Shown: in pieces, positions 18,695 through 29,039 of the stretch
How the letters are laid out: the number at the start of each line of letters is the position of its first letter
Position numbering within the stretch: the stretch's first letter is position 1
From: Cyanobacterium sp. uoEpiScrs1
Lineage (GTDB): Bacteria; Cyanobacteriota; Cyanobacteriia; Cyanobacteriales; Microcystaceae
Assembly (NCBI RefSeq): GCF_947331815.1
Contig: NZ_OX373462.1
Location: 1,165,376 to 1,229,375, forward strand
Reading direction: 5' to 3'
Length of the DNA: 64,000 nucleotides
Made by a program: the position numbers and the translations under genes
Notes under the pieces: model-generated
The model's database searches: none
The model's input: only the letters and a program-made list of their open reading frames with translations
What the model was told of the DNA's origin: nothing

Positions 18695-19657
18695 ATGATC
18701 AGTCCTCGCAAAACACCTGCCACTGTTTTTTTTAATAAACTTATTTTTCTTACAATTCTAATTCTTGTTTCAGGAATTCTCGGATGGTTTACAGGAAAAG
18801 CTTGGATCTCTCGGGTTATTGGAGTTAATACAGGAAAAAATATTGAAATTCTTTCAACAAAGTCTAATAAAAATAATATCTCTGATATTAATAATGAAGA
18901 CTTACAACGTAAAAATAAGTTACGTAGCCGTTGCCGAAATTTAGGATTAAATTATAGTTTATTTGCTACCTTAGTAGATGAATATTTTAACAATCAATAT
19001 CCTAGTCAGAAAGGTCGTTCTTTGAGTAGTAATCCAGACGATGCTTTCTGGCAAAATAAGAGGGATCAAGCTGCGGCTTATTTGCTTGATATTGTAGACT
19101 CTTTGAGCCCTGAAGCAGTTCAAAGAATGGGTACTTATACTCAAAATGATAGACATTATTGGAAACAACAGGTTAATAATTTACATCTAAGTAGTCGTGC
19201 TCTTTATAACTTAGTTAATACTCGCTTTTTTCAGTTATTTCCTAAACAAAGAAATACACACTTTTTTGAAAAAGCTATTGGTCAAATTTGGAATGGTATG
19301 ATGTTAGATACTTTACAAGCTCTACAATCTGGTTCACGTTATGAAAACCTTTCTTTTGTAGCTATAGGTTCTGATGTTATTCGACGAGAAGCAACTTTGC
19401 AATTAGGAGAAGGAAGAGCATATGTTGTTTTTTTAAAAGCTTCTGATCGAATGAAATTTTACTTAAAAGCAAATCGAGATATTTTATTATCTATTTATTC
19501 TCCAACAGGTTCTAATAACTTAATTGAAAACTCTCAAGAAAATCAATGGTCTGGAATACTTCCTGAAACTGGATATTATGAAATAATAATAGTTTCTCGT
19601 TCTAAGCAAACAGTTGATTATCAATTTTCTATTGTAGTCGATAGGCATGATTATTGA
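18695..19657 (+). CDS. Membrane-anchored or secreted protein of unknown function
   Basis: A 320-residue protein I cannot assign to a named family. It has a hydrophobic N-terminal segment (about 13-31, NKLIFLTILILVSGILGWFT) that looks like an uncleaved anchor. A helical middle part with conserved-looking motifs follows (YPSQKGRSL, DDAFWQNKRDQAAAYLLD, FPKQRNTHFFEKAIGQIW). The last 100 residues (about 215-315) read as a beta-sandwich with LYSPTGS-like and GYYEI turns, similar to the pre-peptidase C-terminal (PPC) domains that cyanobacteria attach to exported proteins. Location outside the cytoplasm is inferred. The gene is complete and standing alone. Confidence 0.7.
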   Translation: MISPRKTPATVFFNKLIFLTILILVSGILGWFTGKAWISRVIGVNTGKNIEILSTKSNKNNISDINNEDLQRKNKLRSRCRNLGLNYSLFATLVDEYFNNQYPSQKGRSLSSNPDDAFWQNKRDQAAAYLLDIVDSLSPEAVQRMGTYTQNDRHYWKQQVNNLHLSSRALYNLVNTRFFQLFPKQRNTHFFEKAIGQIWNGMMLDTLQALQSGSRYENLSFVAIGSDVIRREATLQLGEGRAYVVFLKASDRMKFYLKANRDILLSIYSPTGSNNLIENSQENQWSGILPETGYYEIIIVSRSKQTVDYQFSIVVDRHDY

Positions 19658-20315
19658 TTTTTAGTTATTTTTTATTTGTTAATTTAGCAAATACATTAAT
19701 ACCTTAAAAGATAGATAATTTATGATTATTTTGTGTCAAAATTATAGTTCTAATTCTGGAGAATTAACAGTATATATTACAAATTATCTTAACAATAGAC
19801 ATTTATAAGTAGTCTGCAATAAACAATTATTTAATCATATTACATTCAGTACTTTGTTGAAATAACAAAAAACAGACTTCGTCATAATAATGTCTAAAAA
19901 CTGATAATATTTTTTTAAACAATAAAAGTAAAAATTAGTCAAATTTCTATAAATATTGAATAACTTAACAGTCGTTAATTTTGAATAGCAAAAAAATATA
20001 AAGCATTATAAACCTAATCTAATCAAAATAAATAGAACAAAAAATAAAGCCAGTAACAGTGTATTTGTTAGCTATAAATAATTTGTTTAATTGTCAACTA
20101 TTAATCTTAAAAGAATTGAGTCTACTAAGCATGGCTATAGCTGGAATTTCAACATTATCTTAAATTGTTTTTATAAAAGTTTACAAGTTTTAGCTCAAAC
20201 AAAATAAATAACAATTTACATCAGCTAATTGACAATTAACATCATCCTTAAAGAGGATGCATTAAAGTCAACTATAACTTTATTTTAGAATATTTAAACT
20301 AAAACTATTAATTGT
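19658..20315. other. AT-rich non-coding spacer, 660 bases
   Basis: No supportable reading frame or strong structure between two convergent genes. Confidence 0.5.
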
Positions 20316-21311
20316 CTACTGTTCACTAATTTTAGCTAATGCTCTCTTAATGACCTTAACATCTGCCCCAGGTAAGTGACTATTTTCACTAATATATCGT
20401 TTCCAAGACTTAGTCCCTGAAATACCTCCAAAAATAGTTAATAAATGACGACTAATACTGTGAAGTTTGAGACCATTGTTACTCCAATAATCAATATAAG
20501 AAAACATCTTTTCAATAATTTCAGGACGCGTTAATGGAGTGACTGTCTTTCCATAGATATCCCGGTCTACTGTAGCAAATAAATAAGGATTATCATATGC
20601 TGCGCGACCAATCATAACTCCATCTACAAACTGCAAATGTTCTTTTATTTTTTCTATAGTAACAATCCCCCCATTAATTTCAATAAAAAGTTGAGGAAAC
20701 TGTTTCTTAAGACGATAAACATCTTCGTATCTTAGGGGAGGAAGGGTGCGATTCTCTTTAGGACTTAATCCTCTTAACCAAGCTTTACGAGCATGAACTA
20801 TAAACCTTTGACATCCTGCTTCTGAAACGATGCGAACAAAGTTAGTGAGATCTTTATAGCGATCACGCTCATCAATACCAATACGATGTTTAACTGTTAC
20901 AGGGATATGAACCCGTTTTTGCATTGCTTCAATACACTTTGCTACCAATTTAGGTTGTGCCATTAAACAAGCTCCAAAGTTGCCACTTTGGACACGATCA
21001 CTAGGACAACCTACATTCAAATTAACTTCATCGTATCCTAAATCTTCGGCAATAATACTACATTCTGCTAATTCTTGTGGATTATCTCCTCCTAATTGTA
21101 AAGAGAGAGGTTTTTCTTCTAATGAAAAACCAAGCAACTTAGAGCGATCGCCATAATGAATAGCTGCGGTTGTAATCATCTCTGTATACAACAGAGTATA
21201 ACGAGTTATCTGACGCATAAAATAACGGAAGTGGCGATCAGTCCGGTCCATCATCGGTGCGATACTGAGCAGGGGTCCTAAAGACTTCTGATTTATAGTA
21301 TTAACAGTCAT
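20316..21311 (-). CDS. dusA: tRNA-dihydrouridine(20/20a) synthase
   Basis: FMN-dependent reductase that makes dihydrouridine at position 20/20a of the tRNA D-loop. It is a TIM-barrel of 331 residues. The FMN-binding opening (LLSIAPMMDRTDRHFR) carries DRTDRH, a pattern typical of the DusA subgroup. The active-site segment NVGCPSDRVQSGNFGACLM holds the catalytic Cys. Other conserved parts are VTVKHRIGID, FIVHARKAWLRGLSPKENR and GVMIGRAAYDNPYLF. Start ATG at 21311 fits the family. Monocistronic. Confidence 0.94.
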   Translation of the reverse strand: MTVNTINQKSLGPLLSIAPMMDRTDRHFRYFMRQITRYTLLYTEMITTAAIHYGDRSKLLGFSLEEKPLSLQLGGDNPQELAECSIIAEDLGYDEVNLNVGCPSDRVQSGNFGACLMAQPKLVAKCIEAMQKRVHIPVTVKHRIGIDERDRYKDLTNFVRIVSEAGCQRFIVHARKAWLRGLSPKENRTLPPLRYEDVYRLKKQFPQLFIEINGGIVTIEKIKEHLQFVDGVMIGRAAYDNPYLFATVDRDIYGKTVTPLTRPEIIEKMFSYIDYWSNNGLKLHSISRHLLTIFGGISGTKSWKRYISENSHLPGADVKVIKRALAKISEQ

Positions 21312-21431
21312 TGAATTAGTCCATTCTCTATTATTGAGTATTTATTTTTAAGTTTTAAATGTATTGAGACAATTAGTTGACTATTCTAGTATTACTTTAA
21401 ATTGTATTTATTCTCCCATAGTTTATTTCCC

Positions 21432-21489
21432 GAATAACTACATTTCAAGATCTATCTTGATAAGTATAGATCTTGAAATGTAGTTATTC
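21432..21489. repeat. Perfect 24-bp inverted repeat with 10-base loop
   Basis: Arms at 21432-21455 and 21466-21489 are perfect reverse complements (left arm begins GAATAACTACATTTC). There is no strong T-tract, so it is not a typical terminator. It lies about 120 bases upstream of dusA, so it could instead be at the 3' end of a lost gene. Confidence 0.85.
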
Positions 21490-21636
21490 ATCTCTATATT
21501 TTTATATTCATCAGATACAATATTTAATATAAAAATTATAAAAAACCACTAAGAGTATAAACAAAGTTGGCTAAAAAGGAATATAAATAACCCTTAATAG
21601 ATAGGAAAACTTAGATTTTAAAATAGTTGTCAATCA

Positions 21637-21672
21637 ACAAAATAGTGTTCTTGTATAAGAACACTATTTTGT
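21637..21672. repeat. Perfect 16-bp inverted repeat with 4-base loop
   Basis: Left arm 21637-21652 (ACAAAATAGTGTTCTT) and right arm 21657-21672 pair without mismatch. Stem ends run A- or T-rich on either strand, so it could act as an intrinsic terminator in both directions. Confidence 0.85.
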
Positions 21673-22282
21673 ATGAATTTAGAAATAAAAAGTATAAATA
21701 GTAAGTCTGTTCAATATGTAAAGAATTAACAAAGATATTGACCTGAATACTGAAAATATTTGTAAAGATATTATGAACAAGTTTACTGAGCAAAGGAAAC
21801 TACTCTTATGGTGCAATGCATCTAAAGAGACGAACTCTTAAAACTTGGATAAAAGTAAAGTCCGATGGCTTTGAAAGAAGAAACAACAGAAATATTTGGA
21901 GTTACATAGTTAATACAATATTTTTCTATAATCATAAATACTTTAGCATTACTGTAAAAGGTAACAGGCATAGTTGCGCAATTTTTATTTCTTTTTCTCT
22001 ATTGCGTTGATGTCTGAAACTGAAAGCCCTGTATAAATTAAGCCTTATAAATTCAGTAACAATTTATTGTTGATGGTTTAAAAAATCTCTATCGTCGAAC
22101 AGATTATGCCCAGGGGTTGATTTTTATCAGCATTTAATTGTAAAATACTTAATTGTGGACAAAGTGTTAATAGCTATTGTCACGAATAATATCTGTTACC
22201 TTAGCTGATAAGGTACTGTGGAAGCATAAAGCAGCTTAGTGTTTTAAGCCGCCTTAGAGATACTGGGGAAACAAACTATCCC

Positions 22283-22427
22283 TAAGTCTTGGGGAAAAAC
22301 GGCGCCAAGACCTTAGCCAGACTATGTTCGGCTGGTTAAACGTGTAATCAAGCATACTCTTGATATACCGAATCCAAAATGTCACCCAGAGACGGAGGAG
22401 CGCGTATATTCTGTCCCGCACCTCTGG
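22283..22427 (+). promoter_or_regulatory. Structured 5' leader of the ribosomal protein superoperon
   Basis: Four successive hairpins precede rplC: TAAGTCTTGG with CCAAGACCTTA (22283-22314, one bulge), TAGCCAG with CTGGTTA (22314-22338), ATCAAG with CTTGAT (22347-22364) and CCAGAG with CTCTGG (22386-22427). The segment is less AT-rich than its surroundings and ends about 50 bases before the rplC start. S10-type operons in other bacteria are feedback-regulated by a ribosomal protein binding the leader (L4 in E. coli). By analogy this may be an autoregulatory leader, or a separate small RNA processed from it. No known Rfam family is claimed. Confidence 0.55.
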
Positions 22428-22478
22428 CTTTGATTGATTGCTGCTTACTTATTGTATCAATAAATGAGGGAAAAATCC

Positions 22479-23117
22479 GTGGCTGTTGGTATCCTCGGAA
22501 CTAAGCTCGGTATGACCCAGATCTTCGACCAGGAGACGGGACTCGCAATTCCCGTCACTGTGGTTCAAGCAGGTCCATGTACCGTCACACAAATCAAAAC
22601 ATCTAAAACGGATGGATATAGTGCCATCCAACTTGGGTATGTTGAAGTAAAAGAAAAAGCTTTAACCAAGGCTGAATTAGGACATTTGAGCAAAAATGAG
22701 ATGCCGCCTCTGCGTCATCTAAAAGAATATAGGCTAGATGACCCCAGTCAATATCAGCTGGGGGATGCCATCAAAGCAGACATATTCAACACAGGTGATT
22801 TAGTCGATATTGCCGGCAAAAGTATCGGTCGTGGGTTTGCTGGGTATCAAAAACGCCATAACTTTAAACGGGGAAATATGACCCACGGTTCTAAAAACCA
22901 TCGTCTTCCAGGATCTACTGGAGCCGGAACTACTCCAGGGCGAGTTTATCCAGGAAAACGTATGGCAGGTCAATATGGTGCAACCCAAGTCACCATCCGC
23001 AAACTTCAAGTTGTACAAGTTGATGGAGAACAAAACCTAATACTTGTTAGAGGAGCAATTCCGGGTAAGTCTGGAACTTTACTTAATATTACTCCCACTA
23101 AGAAAGTCGGTAAATAA
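22479..23117 (+). CDS. rplC: 50S ribosomal protein L3
   Basis: Early-assembling 50S protein near the peptidyl transferase centre. The start is set at the GTG at 22479 ([15 protein letters not shown]), because TGAGGG sits eight bases upstream and family members begin here; the ATG at 22464 falls inside that ribosome-binding site. This gives 212 residues. Conserved central loop elements are visible ([35 protein letters not shown]). First gene of the superoperon: as in other cyanobacteria rpsJ (S10) is not at the head. Confidence 0.97.
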   Translation: MAVGILGTKLGMTQIFDQETGLAIPVTVVQAGPCTVTQIKTSKTDGYSAIQLGYVEVKEKALTKAELGHLSKNEMPPLRHLKEYRLDDPSQYQLGDAIKADIFNTGDLVDIAGKSIGRGFAGYQKRHNFKRGNMTHGSKNHRLPGSTGAGTTPGRVYPGKRMAGQYGATQVTIRKLQVVQVDGEQNLILVRGAIPGKSGTLLNITPTKKVGK

Positions 23118-23136
23118 AGAGGAGTGATCACTGAAA

Positions 23137-23769
23137 ATGGTTGATTGTATCATTAAAAACTGGCAAGGAGAAGAAACAGGTCAAGCTACTTTAGAGTTAA
23201 AAGTAGCAAAAGAAGAAAATGCTGCTCATATAGTTCATCGTGCTTTAGTTCGACAACGTACTAACGGACGTCAAGGAACTGCCTCAAGTAAAACTCGTTC
23301 TGAAGTTAGAGGAGGTGGGCGTAAACCCTGGAGGCAAAAAGGAACCGGACGAGCTAGGGCAGGCTCTAATCGTTCTCCTCTATGGAGGGGTGGGGGAGTC
23401 ATTTTTGGACCAAAACCCAGGGACTTCAACATCAAGATGAACCGCAAAGAGCGACGTTTAGCATTAAGAACTGCCTTCCAGAGCCGTTCTGAAGACCTAG
23501 TGATTGTAGAAAACTTTGCCGCTCAATTTACCAAGCCCAAAACTAAAGAACTAGTTTTAGCTTTGAGTCGTTGGGGAGTAGAACAAGGAAAAACAATTAT
23601 TTTGATATTGCCTGATATTCCCGATAACGTCTACTTATCAGCTCGTAATGTTCCTTGTCTCAAGCTACTAAGGGCTGATAGTTTAAATATTTATGATTTA
23701 TTAGTAGCCGAAAAAATTATCGCTACCCCGGAAGCCTTAAGCAAAATACAGGAGGTTTACAGTGACTAG
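23137..23769 (+). CDS. rplD: 50S ribosomal protein L4
   Basis: 50S protein lining the exit tunnel, 210 residues. The extended basic loop is clear ([44 protein letters not shown] at about 47-95). It follows rplC by 19 bases and overlaps the start of rplW by 8 bases, indicating cotranscription and probable translational coupling. In E. coli L4 represses its own operon; a structured leader exists upstream here, but a link is only conjecture. Confidence 0.97.
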   Translation: MVDCIIKNWQGEETGQATLELKVAKEENAAHIVHRALVRQRTNGRQGTASSKTRSEVRGGGRKPWRQKGTGRARAGSNRSPLWRGGGVIFGPKPRDFNIKMNRKERRLALRTAFQSRSEDLVIVENFAAQFTKPKTKELVLALSRWGVEQGKTIILILPDIPDNVYLSARNVPCLKLLRADSLNIYDLLVAEKIIATPEALSKIQEVYSD

Positions 23770-24064
23770 CTATGACCCTCGCGATTTGGCTGATTTAATC
23801 CTCAAGCCGATTGTTACCGAAAAAGCAACTTTACTTTTAGAAGACAATAAATATGTTTTTGAAGTTGCTCCTAAATCAACCAAGCCTCAAATTAAAGCCG
23901 CTATTGAAAGCTTGTTTGAGGTCAGTGTAGTCAAGGTGAACACAGCTCGTCCACCACGCAAAAAAAAGAGAGTGGGCAAATTCATTGGGTATAAGCCCTT
24001 ATATAAACGTGCGATTATCACCTTAAAAGAGGGGGACTCTATTGTCTTGTTTCCCGATGTATAA
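23762..24064 (+). CDS. rplW: 50S ribosomal protein L23
   Basis: Protein at the tunnel exit that docks trigger factor and SRP. It has 100 residues with the typical core ([33 protein letters not shown] and the basic [13 protein letters not shown] segment). Starts with GTG inside the end of rplD (8-base overlap). Confidence 0.96.
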   Translation: MTSYDPRDLADLILKPIVTEKATLLLEDNKYVFEVAPKSTKPQIKAAIESLFEVSVVKVNTARPPRKKKRVGKFIGYKPLYKRAIITLKEGDSIVLFPDV

Positions 24065-24139
24065 AGAGTCAATCAATCGTGATAGTCAATGTAAAAATAT
24101 TAAAGAAGGCGTTTAAAAAACCCAAGTATTTACCATCAA

Positions 24140-24160
24140 CTACTAACGATTAACTATTAA
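24140..24160 (+). repeat. Heptamer CTATTAA tandem repeat, three degenerate units
   Basis: CTACTAA, CGATTAA and CTATTAA occur in tandem just before rplB. The same heptamer is found in more perfect form before rplV (25371-25405). Short heptanucleotide tandem repeats are known in cyanobacterial intergenic DNA. Confidence 0.65.
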
Positions 24161-24168
24161 CTACCATT

Positions 24169-24999
24169 ATGGGTATTCGTTCCTATCGGCCTTACACTCC
24201 GGGTACTAGACAAGCATCTGTTTCAGATTTCTCAGAAATTACTAAAAGTAAACCGGAAAAATCATTAACCACATCCAAGCACAATCCCAAAGGGCGCAAT
24301 AACCGTGGAGTAATTACCAGTCGTCATCGGGGAGGTGGACACAAGCGTCGCTATCGCCTAATAGATTTTCGCCGTGACAAGCATAATATTCCAGCGAAAG
24401 TCGCCGCTATTGAATACGATCCTAACCGTAATGCCCGCCTTGCTCTTCTATTCTACCAAGATGGAGAAAAGAGGTACATATTGGCCCCCTCTGGCATCAC
24501 TATGGGAACCATGGTGGTTTCCGGGGAAAATGCTCCATTCGAGATAGGTAATGCTTTACCTCTTATCAGAATTCCTCTAGGAACCGAGGTTCATAATGTT
24601 GAACTAACACCAGGTAAAGGAGGACAAATAGTACGTGCTGCCGGAGGAGCTGCTCAAGTTGTAGCTAAAGAGGGGGACTACGTCACCTTAAGATTGCCAT
24701 CAAAAGAAGTTCGAATGGTCCGCAAAGAATGTTACGCCACCATTGGTAAAGTAGGCAATACTGAGGCTAGAAATCTCAAGCTTGGAAAAGCAGGACGAAG
24801 TCGTCATATTGGACGACGTCCTCACGTTAGAGGCAGTGTCATGAACCCAGTGGATCACCCTCATGGTGGTGGAGAGGGGCGTGCCCCCATTGGTCGTAGT
24901 GGGCCGATGACACCCTGGGGAAAACCTGCATTAGGAGCCAAAACTCGCAATAAGAAAAAAAGGAGTTCCAAACTAATTGTGCGTCGTCGCACGAAATAA
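24169..24999 (+). CDS. rplB: 50S ribosomal protein L2
   Basis: Universal 50S protein needed for subunit joining and peptidyl transferase structure, 276 residues. Visible signatures: [19 protein letters not shown] near residue 41, the conserved [17 protein letters not shown] loop near 230, and the basic tail [17 protein letters not shown]. Separated from rplW by about 100 bases containing degenerate heptamer repeats, within the same operon. Confidence 0.98.
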   Translation: MGIRSYRPYTPGTRQASVSDFSEITKSKPEKSLTTSKHNPKGRNNRGVITSRHRGGGHKRRYRLIDFRRDKHNIPAKVAAIEYDPNRNARLALLFYQDGEKRYILAPSGITMGTMVVSGENAPFEIGNALPLIRIPLGTEVHNVELTPGKGGQIVRAAGGAAQVVAKEGDYVTLRLPSKEVRMVRKECYATIGKVGNTEARNLKLGKAGRSRHIGRRPHVRGSVMNPVDHPHGGGEGRAPIGRSGPMTPWGKPALGAKTRNKKKRSSKLIVRRRTK

Positions 25000-25062
25000 T
25001 CTGACTGAAAAACGTAATTCCTTTAGGAAATTAATCACTGAATTTTTACCATTGAACTACTT

Positions 25063-25344
25063 ATGGGTCGCTCTCTCAAAAAAGGTCCGTTTGTTGCCGA
25101 CAGTCTCCTCTCAAAAATTGAAAAACTCAATGAAAAAGGAGACAAACAGGTTATTAAAACTTGGTCAAGGGCTTCAACTATCGTTCCCCAGATGGTTGGT
25201 CATACCATTGCCGTACACAATGGGAAACAACATGTTCCAATCTTTGTGTCAGAACAGATGGTGGGGCATAAATTGGGAGAATTCGCTCCCACCCGAACCT
25301 TTAGAGGACACGCCAAAAGTGATAAAAAATCGGGTCGTCGATAA
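25063..25344 (+). CDS. rpsS: 30S ribosomal protein S19
   Basis: 30S head protein at the A-site side, 93 residues. Starts [16 protein letters not shown] and contains the conserved [22 protein letters not shown] and [13 protein letters not shown] blocks. Located in the invariant order rplB-rpsS-rplV. A longer overlapping frame from 24977 is a shadow. Confidence 0.97.
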   Translation: MGRSLKKGPFVADSLLSKIEKLNEKGDKQVIKTWSRASTIVPQMVGHTIAVHNGKQHVPIFVSEQMVGHKLGEFAPTRTFRGHAKSDKKSGRR

Positions 25345-25370
25345 CCTAGCTAATAGTCAATAGTCAAAAG

Positions 25371-25405
25371 CTATTAACTGTTAACTATTAACTATTAACT
25401 ATTAA
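25371..25405 (+). repeat. Heptamer CTATTAA tandem repeat, five units
   Basis: Five units in tandem: CTATTAA, CTGTTAA, then three perfect CTATTAA copies, directly before the rplV start. Related degenerate copies are upstream of rplB (24140-24160) and, more weakly, upstream of rplP (about 26585-26602). They resemble the short tandemly repeated repetitive (STRR) heptamers of cyanobacteria. Confidence 0.85.
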
Positions 25406-25413
25406 CTAAAAAA

Positions 25414-25779
25414 ATGACAGTTGATACGACAGTAGAAGTAAAAGCGCTTGCTCGTTACATACGAATGTCACCGGCAAAAGTACGACGGGTATTAGATCAG
25501 ATTCGCGGGCGTTCCTACCGAGAGGCTTTAATTATTCTTGAGTTCATGCCCTACAGGGCTTGTGATCCAATTCTTAAGGTCCTGCGCTCGGCTGCAGCTA
25601 ATGCAGAACATAACAAAGGATTAGATCGAACAACTTTAGTGGTCAGTAAAGCCTACGCTGATGGTGGTCCAAGTCTAAAACGCTACCGACCTAGAGCCCA
25701 AGGGCGAGCTTATCAAATTCGCAAACCCACCTGTCACATTACAGTTGCCGTCGCACCCAATGTAAACGAAAACTCTTAA
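25414..25779 (+). CDS. rplV: 50S ribosomal protein L22
   Basis: 50S tunnel-wall protein, 121 residues. Family sequence is clear ([40 protein letters not shown]) with the extended hairpin ([20 protein letters not shown]). Preceded by the heptamer tandem repeat. Confidence 0.97.
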   Translation: MTVDTTVEVKALARYIRMSPAKVRRVLDQIRGRSYREALIILEFMPYRACDPILKVLRSAAANAEHNKGLDRTTLVVSKAYADGGPSLKRYRPRAQGRAYQIRKPTCHITVAVAPNVNENS

Positions 25780-25795
25780 TACTTTCCTCCTTAAT

Positions 25796-26521
25796 ATGGG
25801 ACAAAAGATACATCCAATCGGATTTCGTCTCGGCGTTACAAAAGAACATAAATCATGTTGGTACGCTGATGCTAAGCACTATCCAGAATTATTACAAGAA
25901 GATCGTCGAGTTCGCGATTATATTACTAAGAATCTTAGTAATGCCGGTATTTCTGGTATTCGTATTGAACGCAAGGCTGATCAGATCGATCTCGCTATTC
26001 ATACAGCACGCCCAGGAGTTGTTGTTGGACGAGGAGGTAGTGGTATTGAACAATTACGTGTTGGCTTACAACAGGAATTAGGCGGCAACCGTCAAATTAG
26101 AATCAATGTTATTGAAGTATCTAGGGTAGATGCTGACGCAGCTTTGATTGCTGAGTATATTATCCAACAGCTTGAGCGAAGAGTCTCCTTCCGTCGTGTA
26201 GTCCGTCAGGCTATTCAACGGGCACAACGGGCAGAAGTAAAAGGCATCAAAATTCAAGTTGGAGGCCGCCTTAACGGAGCAGAGATAGCTAGAACTGAAT
26301 GGGTAAGAGAGGGGCGGGTTCCTCTGCATACTCTCCGGGCCGATATTGACTATTCTTATCGTACTGCTCAAACTATCTATGGTATCTTGGGTGTCAAGGT
26401 TTGGATCTTTAAAGGAGAAATTATTCCTGGTCAAGAGGAACAAGCTGTTCCCATACCTACTCAGACACCCCGCCGTCAACGCCGCCGTCAACAATTTGAG
26501 GATCGCTCAAGTGAAGAGTAA
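25796..26521 (+). CDS. rpsC: 30S ribosomal protein S3
   Basis: 30S protein at the mRNA entry channel, 241 residues. Starts [18 protein letters not shown], has a KH-domain motif ([16 protein letters not shown]) and the C-terminal [20 protein letters not shown] block. The basic, Gln-rich tail ([18 protein letters not shown]) is somewhat variable in cyanobacteria. Follows rplV by 16 bases. Confidence 0.98.
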   Translation: MGQKIHPIGFRLGVTKEHKSCWYADAKHYPELLQEDRRVRDYITKNLSNAGISGIRIERKADQIDLAIHTARPGVVVGRGGSGIEQLRVGLQQELGGNRQIRINVIEVSRVDADAALIAEYIIQQLERRVSFRRVVRQAIQRAQRAEVKGIKIQVGGRLNGAEIARTEWVREGRVPLHTLRADIDYSYRTAQTIYGILGVKVWIFKGEIIPGQEEQAVPIPTQTPRRQRRRQQFEDRSSEE

Positions 26522-26624
26522 GAGTAAGTTGACACTATCTAAGGAAATGATGTAGTCGATAGTGGACTATTTAATAGTTATTAATTACTAACGACTAACT
26601 ATGAAATGATAACGGATAACCACA

Positions 26625-27044
26625 ATGCTTAGTCCTAGAAGAACTAAATTTCGGAAACAGCAGCGAGGGCGCATGAGAGGTATGGCCTATCGGGGTAATA
26701 CCCTTAATTTTGGTGAGTATGCCTTGCAAGCCACTGAGCCCTGTTGGATTACCTCCCGCCAAATCGAAGCTGCTCGACGTGCCATGACCCGTTATATCAA
26801 AAGGGGTGGGAAAATTTGGATTAGAGTTTTTCCTGATAAACCAGTTACTATGCGCCCTGCAGAGACTAGGATGGGCTCAGGTAAAGGCAATCCAGAATAC
26901 TGGGTGGCTGTAGTTAAACCTGGTCGTATTATGTTTGAATTGTCGGGAGTGGCTGAACCGATTGCGCGAGAAGCCATGAGATTAGCGGCTCAAAAATTAC
27001 CCATCAAAACAAAATTTATCACAAAAGAGGAGGAATATACCTAA
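26625..27044 (+). CDS. rplP: 50S ribosomal protein L16
   Basis: 50S protein by the A site, 139 residues. Conserved opening [19 protein letters not shown] and core [37 protein letters not shown] 100-base spacer after rpsC carries weak copies of the CTATTAA-type heptamer. Confidence 0.97.
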   Translation: MLSPRRTKFRKQQRGRMRGMAYRGNTLNFGEYALQATEPCWITSRQIEAARRAMTRYIKRGGKIWIRVFPDKPVTMRPAETRMGSGKGNPEYWVAVVKPGRIMFELSGVAEPIAREAMRLAAQKLPIKTKFITKEEEYT

Positions 27045-27048
27045 GGCT

Positions 27049-27315
27049 ATGCCACTACCTAAAATAGAAAATGTGAGAAAGCTTAGGGATGAAGAATTGG
27101 TTGATGAAATTTTAGCTACTAAACGTCAGTTATTTAACCTGAGATTTCAACAGGCCACCCGTCGCTTAGAAAAACCTCATGAATTCAAACATACACGCCA
27201 TCGTTTAGCGCAACTTCTCACCGTGGAACGAGAACGTCAAATTCAGGCAAATCACTTAAATGTATCGCCAAAGACGGAAATCACCCCCCCAGAACAAACC
27301 TCAGAGGAGAAATAA
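27049..27315 (+). CDS. rpmC: 50S ribosomal protein L29
   Basis: Small 50S protein near the tunnel exit, 88 residues. Core motif is readable (LRDEELVDEILATKRQLFNL, LRFQQATRRLEKPHEFKHTRH). The last 20 residues (after about 68) are a non-conserved tail, making it slightly longer than the usual 65-80. Only four bases after rplP. Confidence 0.95.
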   Translation: MPLPKIENVRKLRDEELVDEILATKRQLFNLRFQQATRRLEKPHEFKHTRHRLAQLLTVERERQIQANHLNVSPKTEITPPEQTSEEK

Positions 27316-27324
27316 AAACAAATC

Positions 27325-27567
27325 ATGGCAGTGAAAGAAAGAGTAGGAGTTGTCGTCAGTGACAAAATGGATAAAACCGTTGTTGTTGCTGTCGAAAACC
27401 GTTCTCCTCATCCAAAATATCGAAAAATTGTCGTGAAAACGAACAAATTTAAAGCTCACGATCAAGAAAATCAATGCCAAGAAGGTGATCGAGTTCGTAT
27501 TCGAGAAACCAGACCCCTCAGCAAAACCAAACGCTGGGTAGTTGCAGAAATCTTAACGTCCCATTAG
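27325..27567 (+). CDS. rpsQ: 30S ribosomal protein S17
   Basis: 30S assembly protein binding 16S rRNA, 80 residues, OB fold. Typical sequence [20 protein letters not shown] and [18 protein letters not shown]. Nine bases after rpmC in canonical order. Confidence 0.97.
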   Translation: MAVKERVGVVVSDKMDKTVVVAVENRSPHPKYRKIVVKTNKFKAHDQENQCQEGDRVRIRETRPLSKTKRWVVAEILTSH

Positions 27568-27583
27568 TTCTTTTGTTAGCCCT

Positions 27584-27952
27584 GTGATTCAACAGCAAAC
27601 CTATCTTAATGTCGCTGATAATAGTGGCGCTCGTAAATTAATGTGTTTGCGAGTTTTAGGAACCGGAAACGTCACCTATGGCGGAATTGGCGATGTCATT
27701 ATTGCCGTCGTCAAAGACGCCATTCCTAATATGCCAATTAAACGCTCTGATATCGTCAGAGCTGTAATTGTACGAACTCGCCAACCACAAAAGCGGGCAA
27801 GCGGGATGAGTATACGATTTGACGATAACGCTGCTGTTATTATCAATAGCGACGATAATCCAAGAGGAACCCGTGTTTTTGGACCAGTTGCGCGGGAACT
27901 ACGCGATAAAAACTTTACCAAAATTGTTTCTCTGGCTCCGGAGGTGCTCTAA
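27584..27952 (+). CDS. rplN: 50S ribosomal protein L14
   Basis: 50S protein at the subunit interface, 122 residues. Starts with GTG ([18 protein letters not shown]), with family motifs [14 protein letters not shown] and [16 protein letters not shown]. It ends immediately before the rplX start codon. Confidence 0.97.
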   Translation: MIQQQTYLNVADNSGARKLMCLRVLGTGNVTYGGIGDVIIAVVKDAIPNMPIKRSDIVRAVIVRTRQPQKRASGMSIRFDDNAAVIINSDDNPRGTRVFGPVARELRDKNFTKIVSLAPEVL

Positions 27953-28303
27953 ATGAGTAATAAAAAAAAAGAAAAGCCCCAACGACATAGAATGCACGTC
28001 AGAACAGGAGACACCGTTCAAGTAATTTCTGGTCAAGATCAAGGAAAGGTTGGGAAGATCATTAAAGTAAATCCTAAGACCAGTAAGGTTATTATCCAAG
28101 GAGTTAATGTGAAAACAAAACACGTTAAACCTCAACAGGAAGGAGAATCCGGGCAAATTACTACTTTTGAAGCACCGATTCATAGTTCTAACGTCATGTT
28201 GTACTCCACTAAAGAAAAAGTTGCTAGCCGAATTTGTTACACTCTCACCGAAGAGGGTCGTAAAGTGCGGATGCTTAAGAAAACTGGGGAAGTTATTGAC
28301 TAG
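27953..28303 (+). CDS. rplX: 50S ribosomal protein L24
   Basis: 50S assembly initiator with a KOW motif ([20 protein letters not shown] at about residues 17-36), 116 residues. Begins directly after the rplN stop. Normal length. Confidence 0.96.
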   Translation: MSNKKKEKPQRHRMHVRTGDTVQVISGQDQGKVGKIIKVNPKTSKVIIQGVNVKTKHVKPQQEGESGQITTFEAPIHSSNVMLYSTKEKVASRICYTLTEEGRKVRMLKKTGEVID

Positions 28304-28406
28304 TATGAGCAAAAACTAATTATTATCCCTGGATAGTTAACCAGTTCATTGATCAATGATTAATTCTTTTCCTGACCAAGCCCAGGGAAATCAAGGATAA
28401 AATACC

Positions 28407-28949
28407 ATGACTCAACGCCTGAAAATTTTTTATCAAGACACCATTGTCCCGAAACTCAAAGAACAGTTTGGGTACAAAAATATTCACCAAGTTCCTAAAG
28501 TAGTTAAAGTTACTGTTAATAGAGGATTAGGAGAGGCATCTCAAAATGCCAAAGCTCTAGAGTCTTCCATTAATGAACTGTCCACTATTACCGGACAAAA
28601 GCCCGTCGTTACCCGAGCAAAAAAAGCGATTGCTGGCTTTAAAATTCGCGAAGGAATGCCTGTCGGGGTCATGGTTACCCTGCGGTCAGATCGTATGTAT
28701 GCCTTCTTAGATCGTCTGATTAACTTGGCGTTGCCTAGAATTAGAGACTTTCGCGGTATCAGTGACAAAAGTTTTGACGGGCGAGGGAACTATAGTCTAG
28801 GCATCCGCGAACAACTTATCTTTCCTGAGATTGACTATGACACCATCGACCAAATTCGGGGGATGGATGTCTCAATTATTACCACGGCAAAGACTGATGA
28901 GGAAGGGCGCACTTTACTCAAAGAAATGGGAATGCCCTTCCGCAAGTAG
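28407..28949 (+). CDS. rplE: 50S ribosomal protein L5
   Basis: 5S rRNA-binding protein of the central protuberance, 180 residues. Conserved blocks include [40 protein letters not shown] and [21 protein letters not shown] 100-base spacer with short inverted elements separates it from rplX. Confidence 0.98.
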   Translation: MTQRLKIFYQDTIVPKLKEQFGYKNIHQVPKVVKVTVNRGLGEASQNAKALESSINELSTITGQKPVVTRAKKAIAGFKIREGMPVGVMVTLRSDRMYAFLDRLINLALPRIRDFRGISDKSFDGRGNYSLGIREQLIFPEIDYDTIDQIRGMDVSIITTAKTDEEGRTLLKEMGMPFRK

Positions 28950-29039
28950 TCACCATATTGCTCCGCTTCATATGAAGCCCGCTTGCTAGCAATTGTGGTT
29001 AATCAGCGACCTTATAGGAGAAATTCACCTTAAGCAATA

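Larger units (their letters stand above)
21312..22282. other. Non-coding region upstream of the ribosomal superoperon
   Basis: No supportable gene; small frames near 21611-21793 and 21816-22010 lack recognisable sequence. The region contains two perfect long-stem hairpins (21432-21489 and 21637-21672) and leads into the structured rplC leader. The superoperon promoter should lie here. Confidence 0.55.

Noticed and set aside
21611..22010. Short frames on both strands before the rplC leader
   Set aside because: One contains a perfect hairpin and neither shows protein-like conservation.
22464..22478. ATG at 22464 as rplC start
   Set aside because: It lies within the TGAGGG ribosome-binding site for the GTG at 22479, which gives the family N-terminus.
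24977..25363. 128-codon frame overlapping rpsS
   Set aside because: Shadow of the ribosomal S19 gene in another frame.
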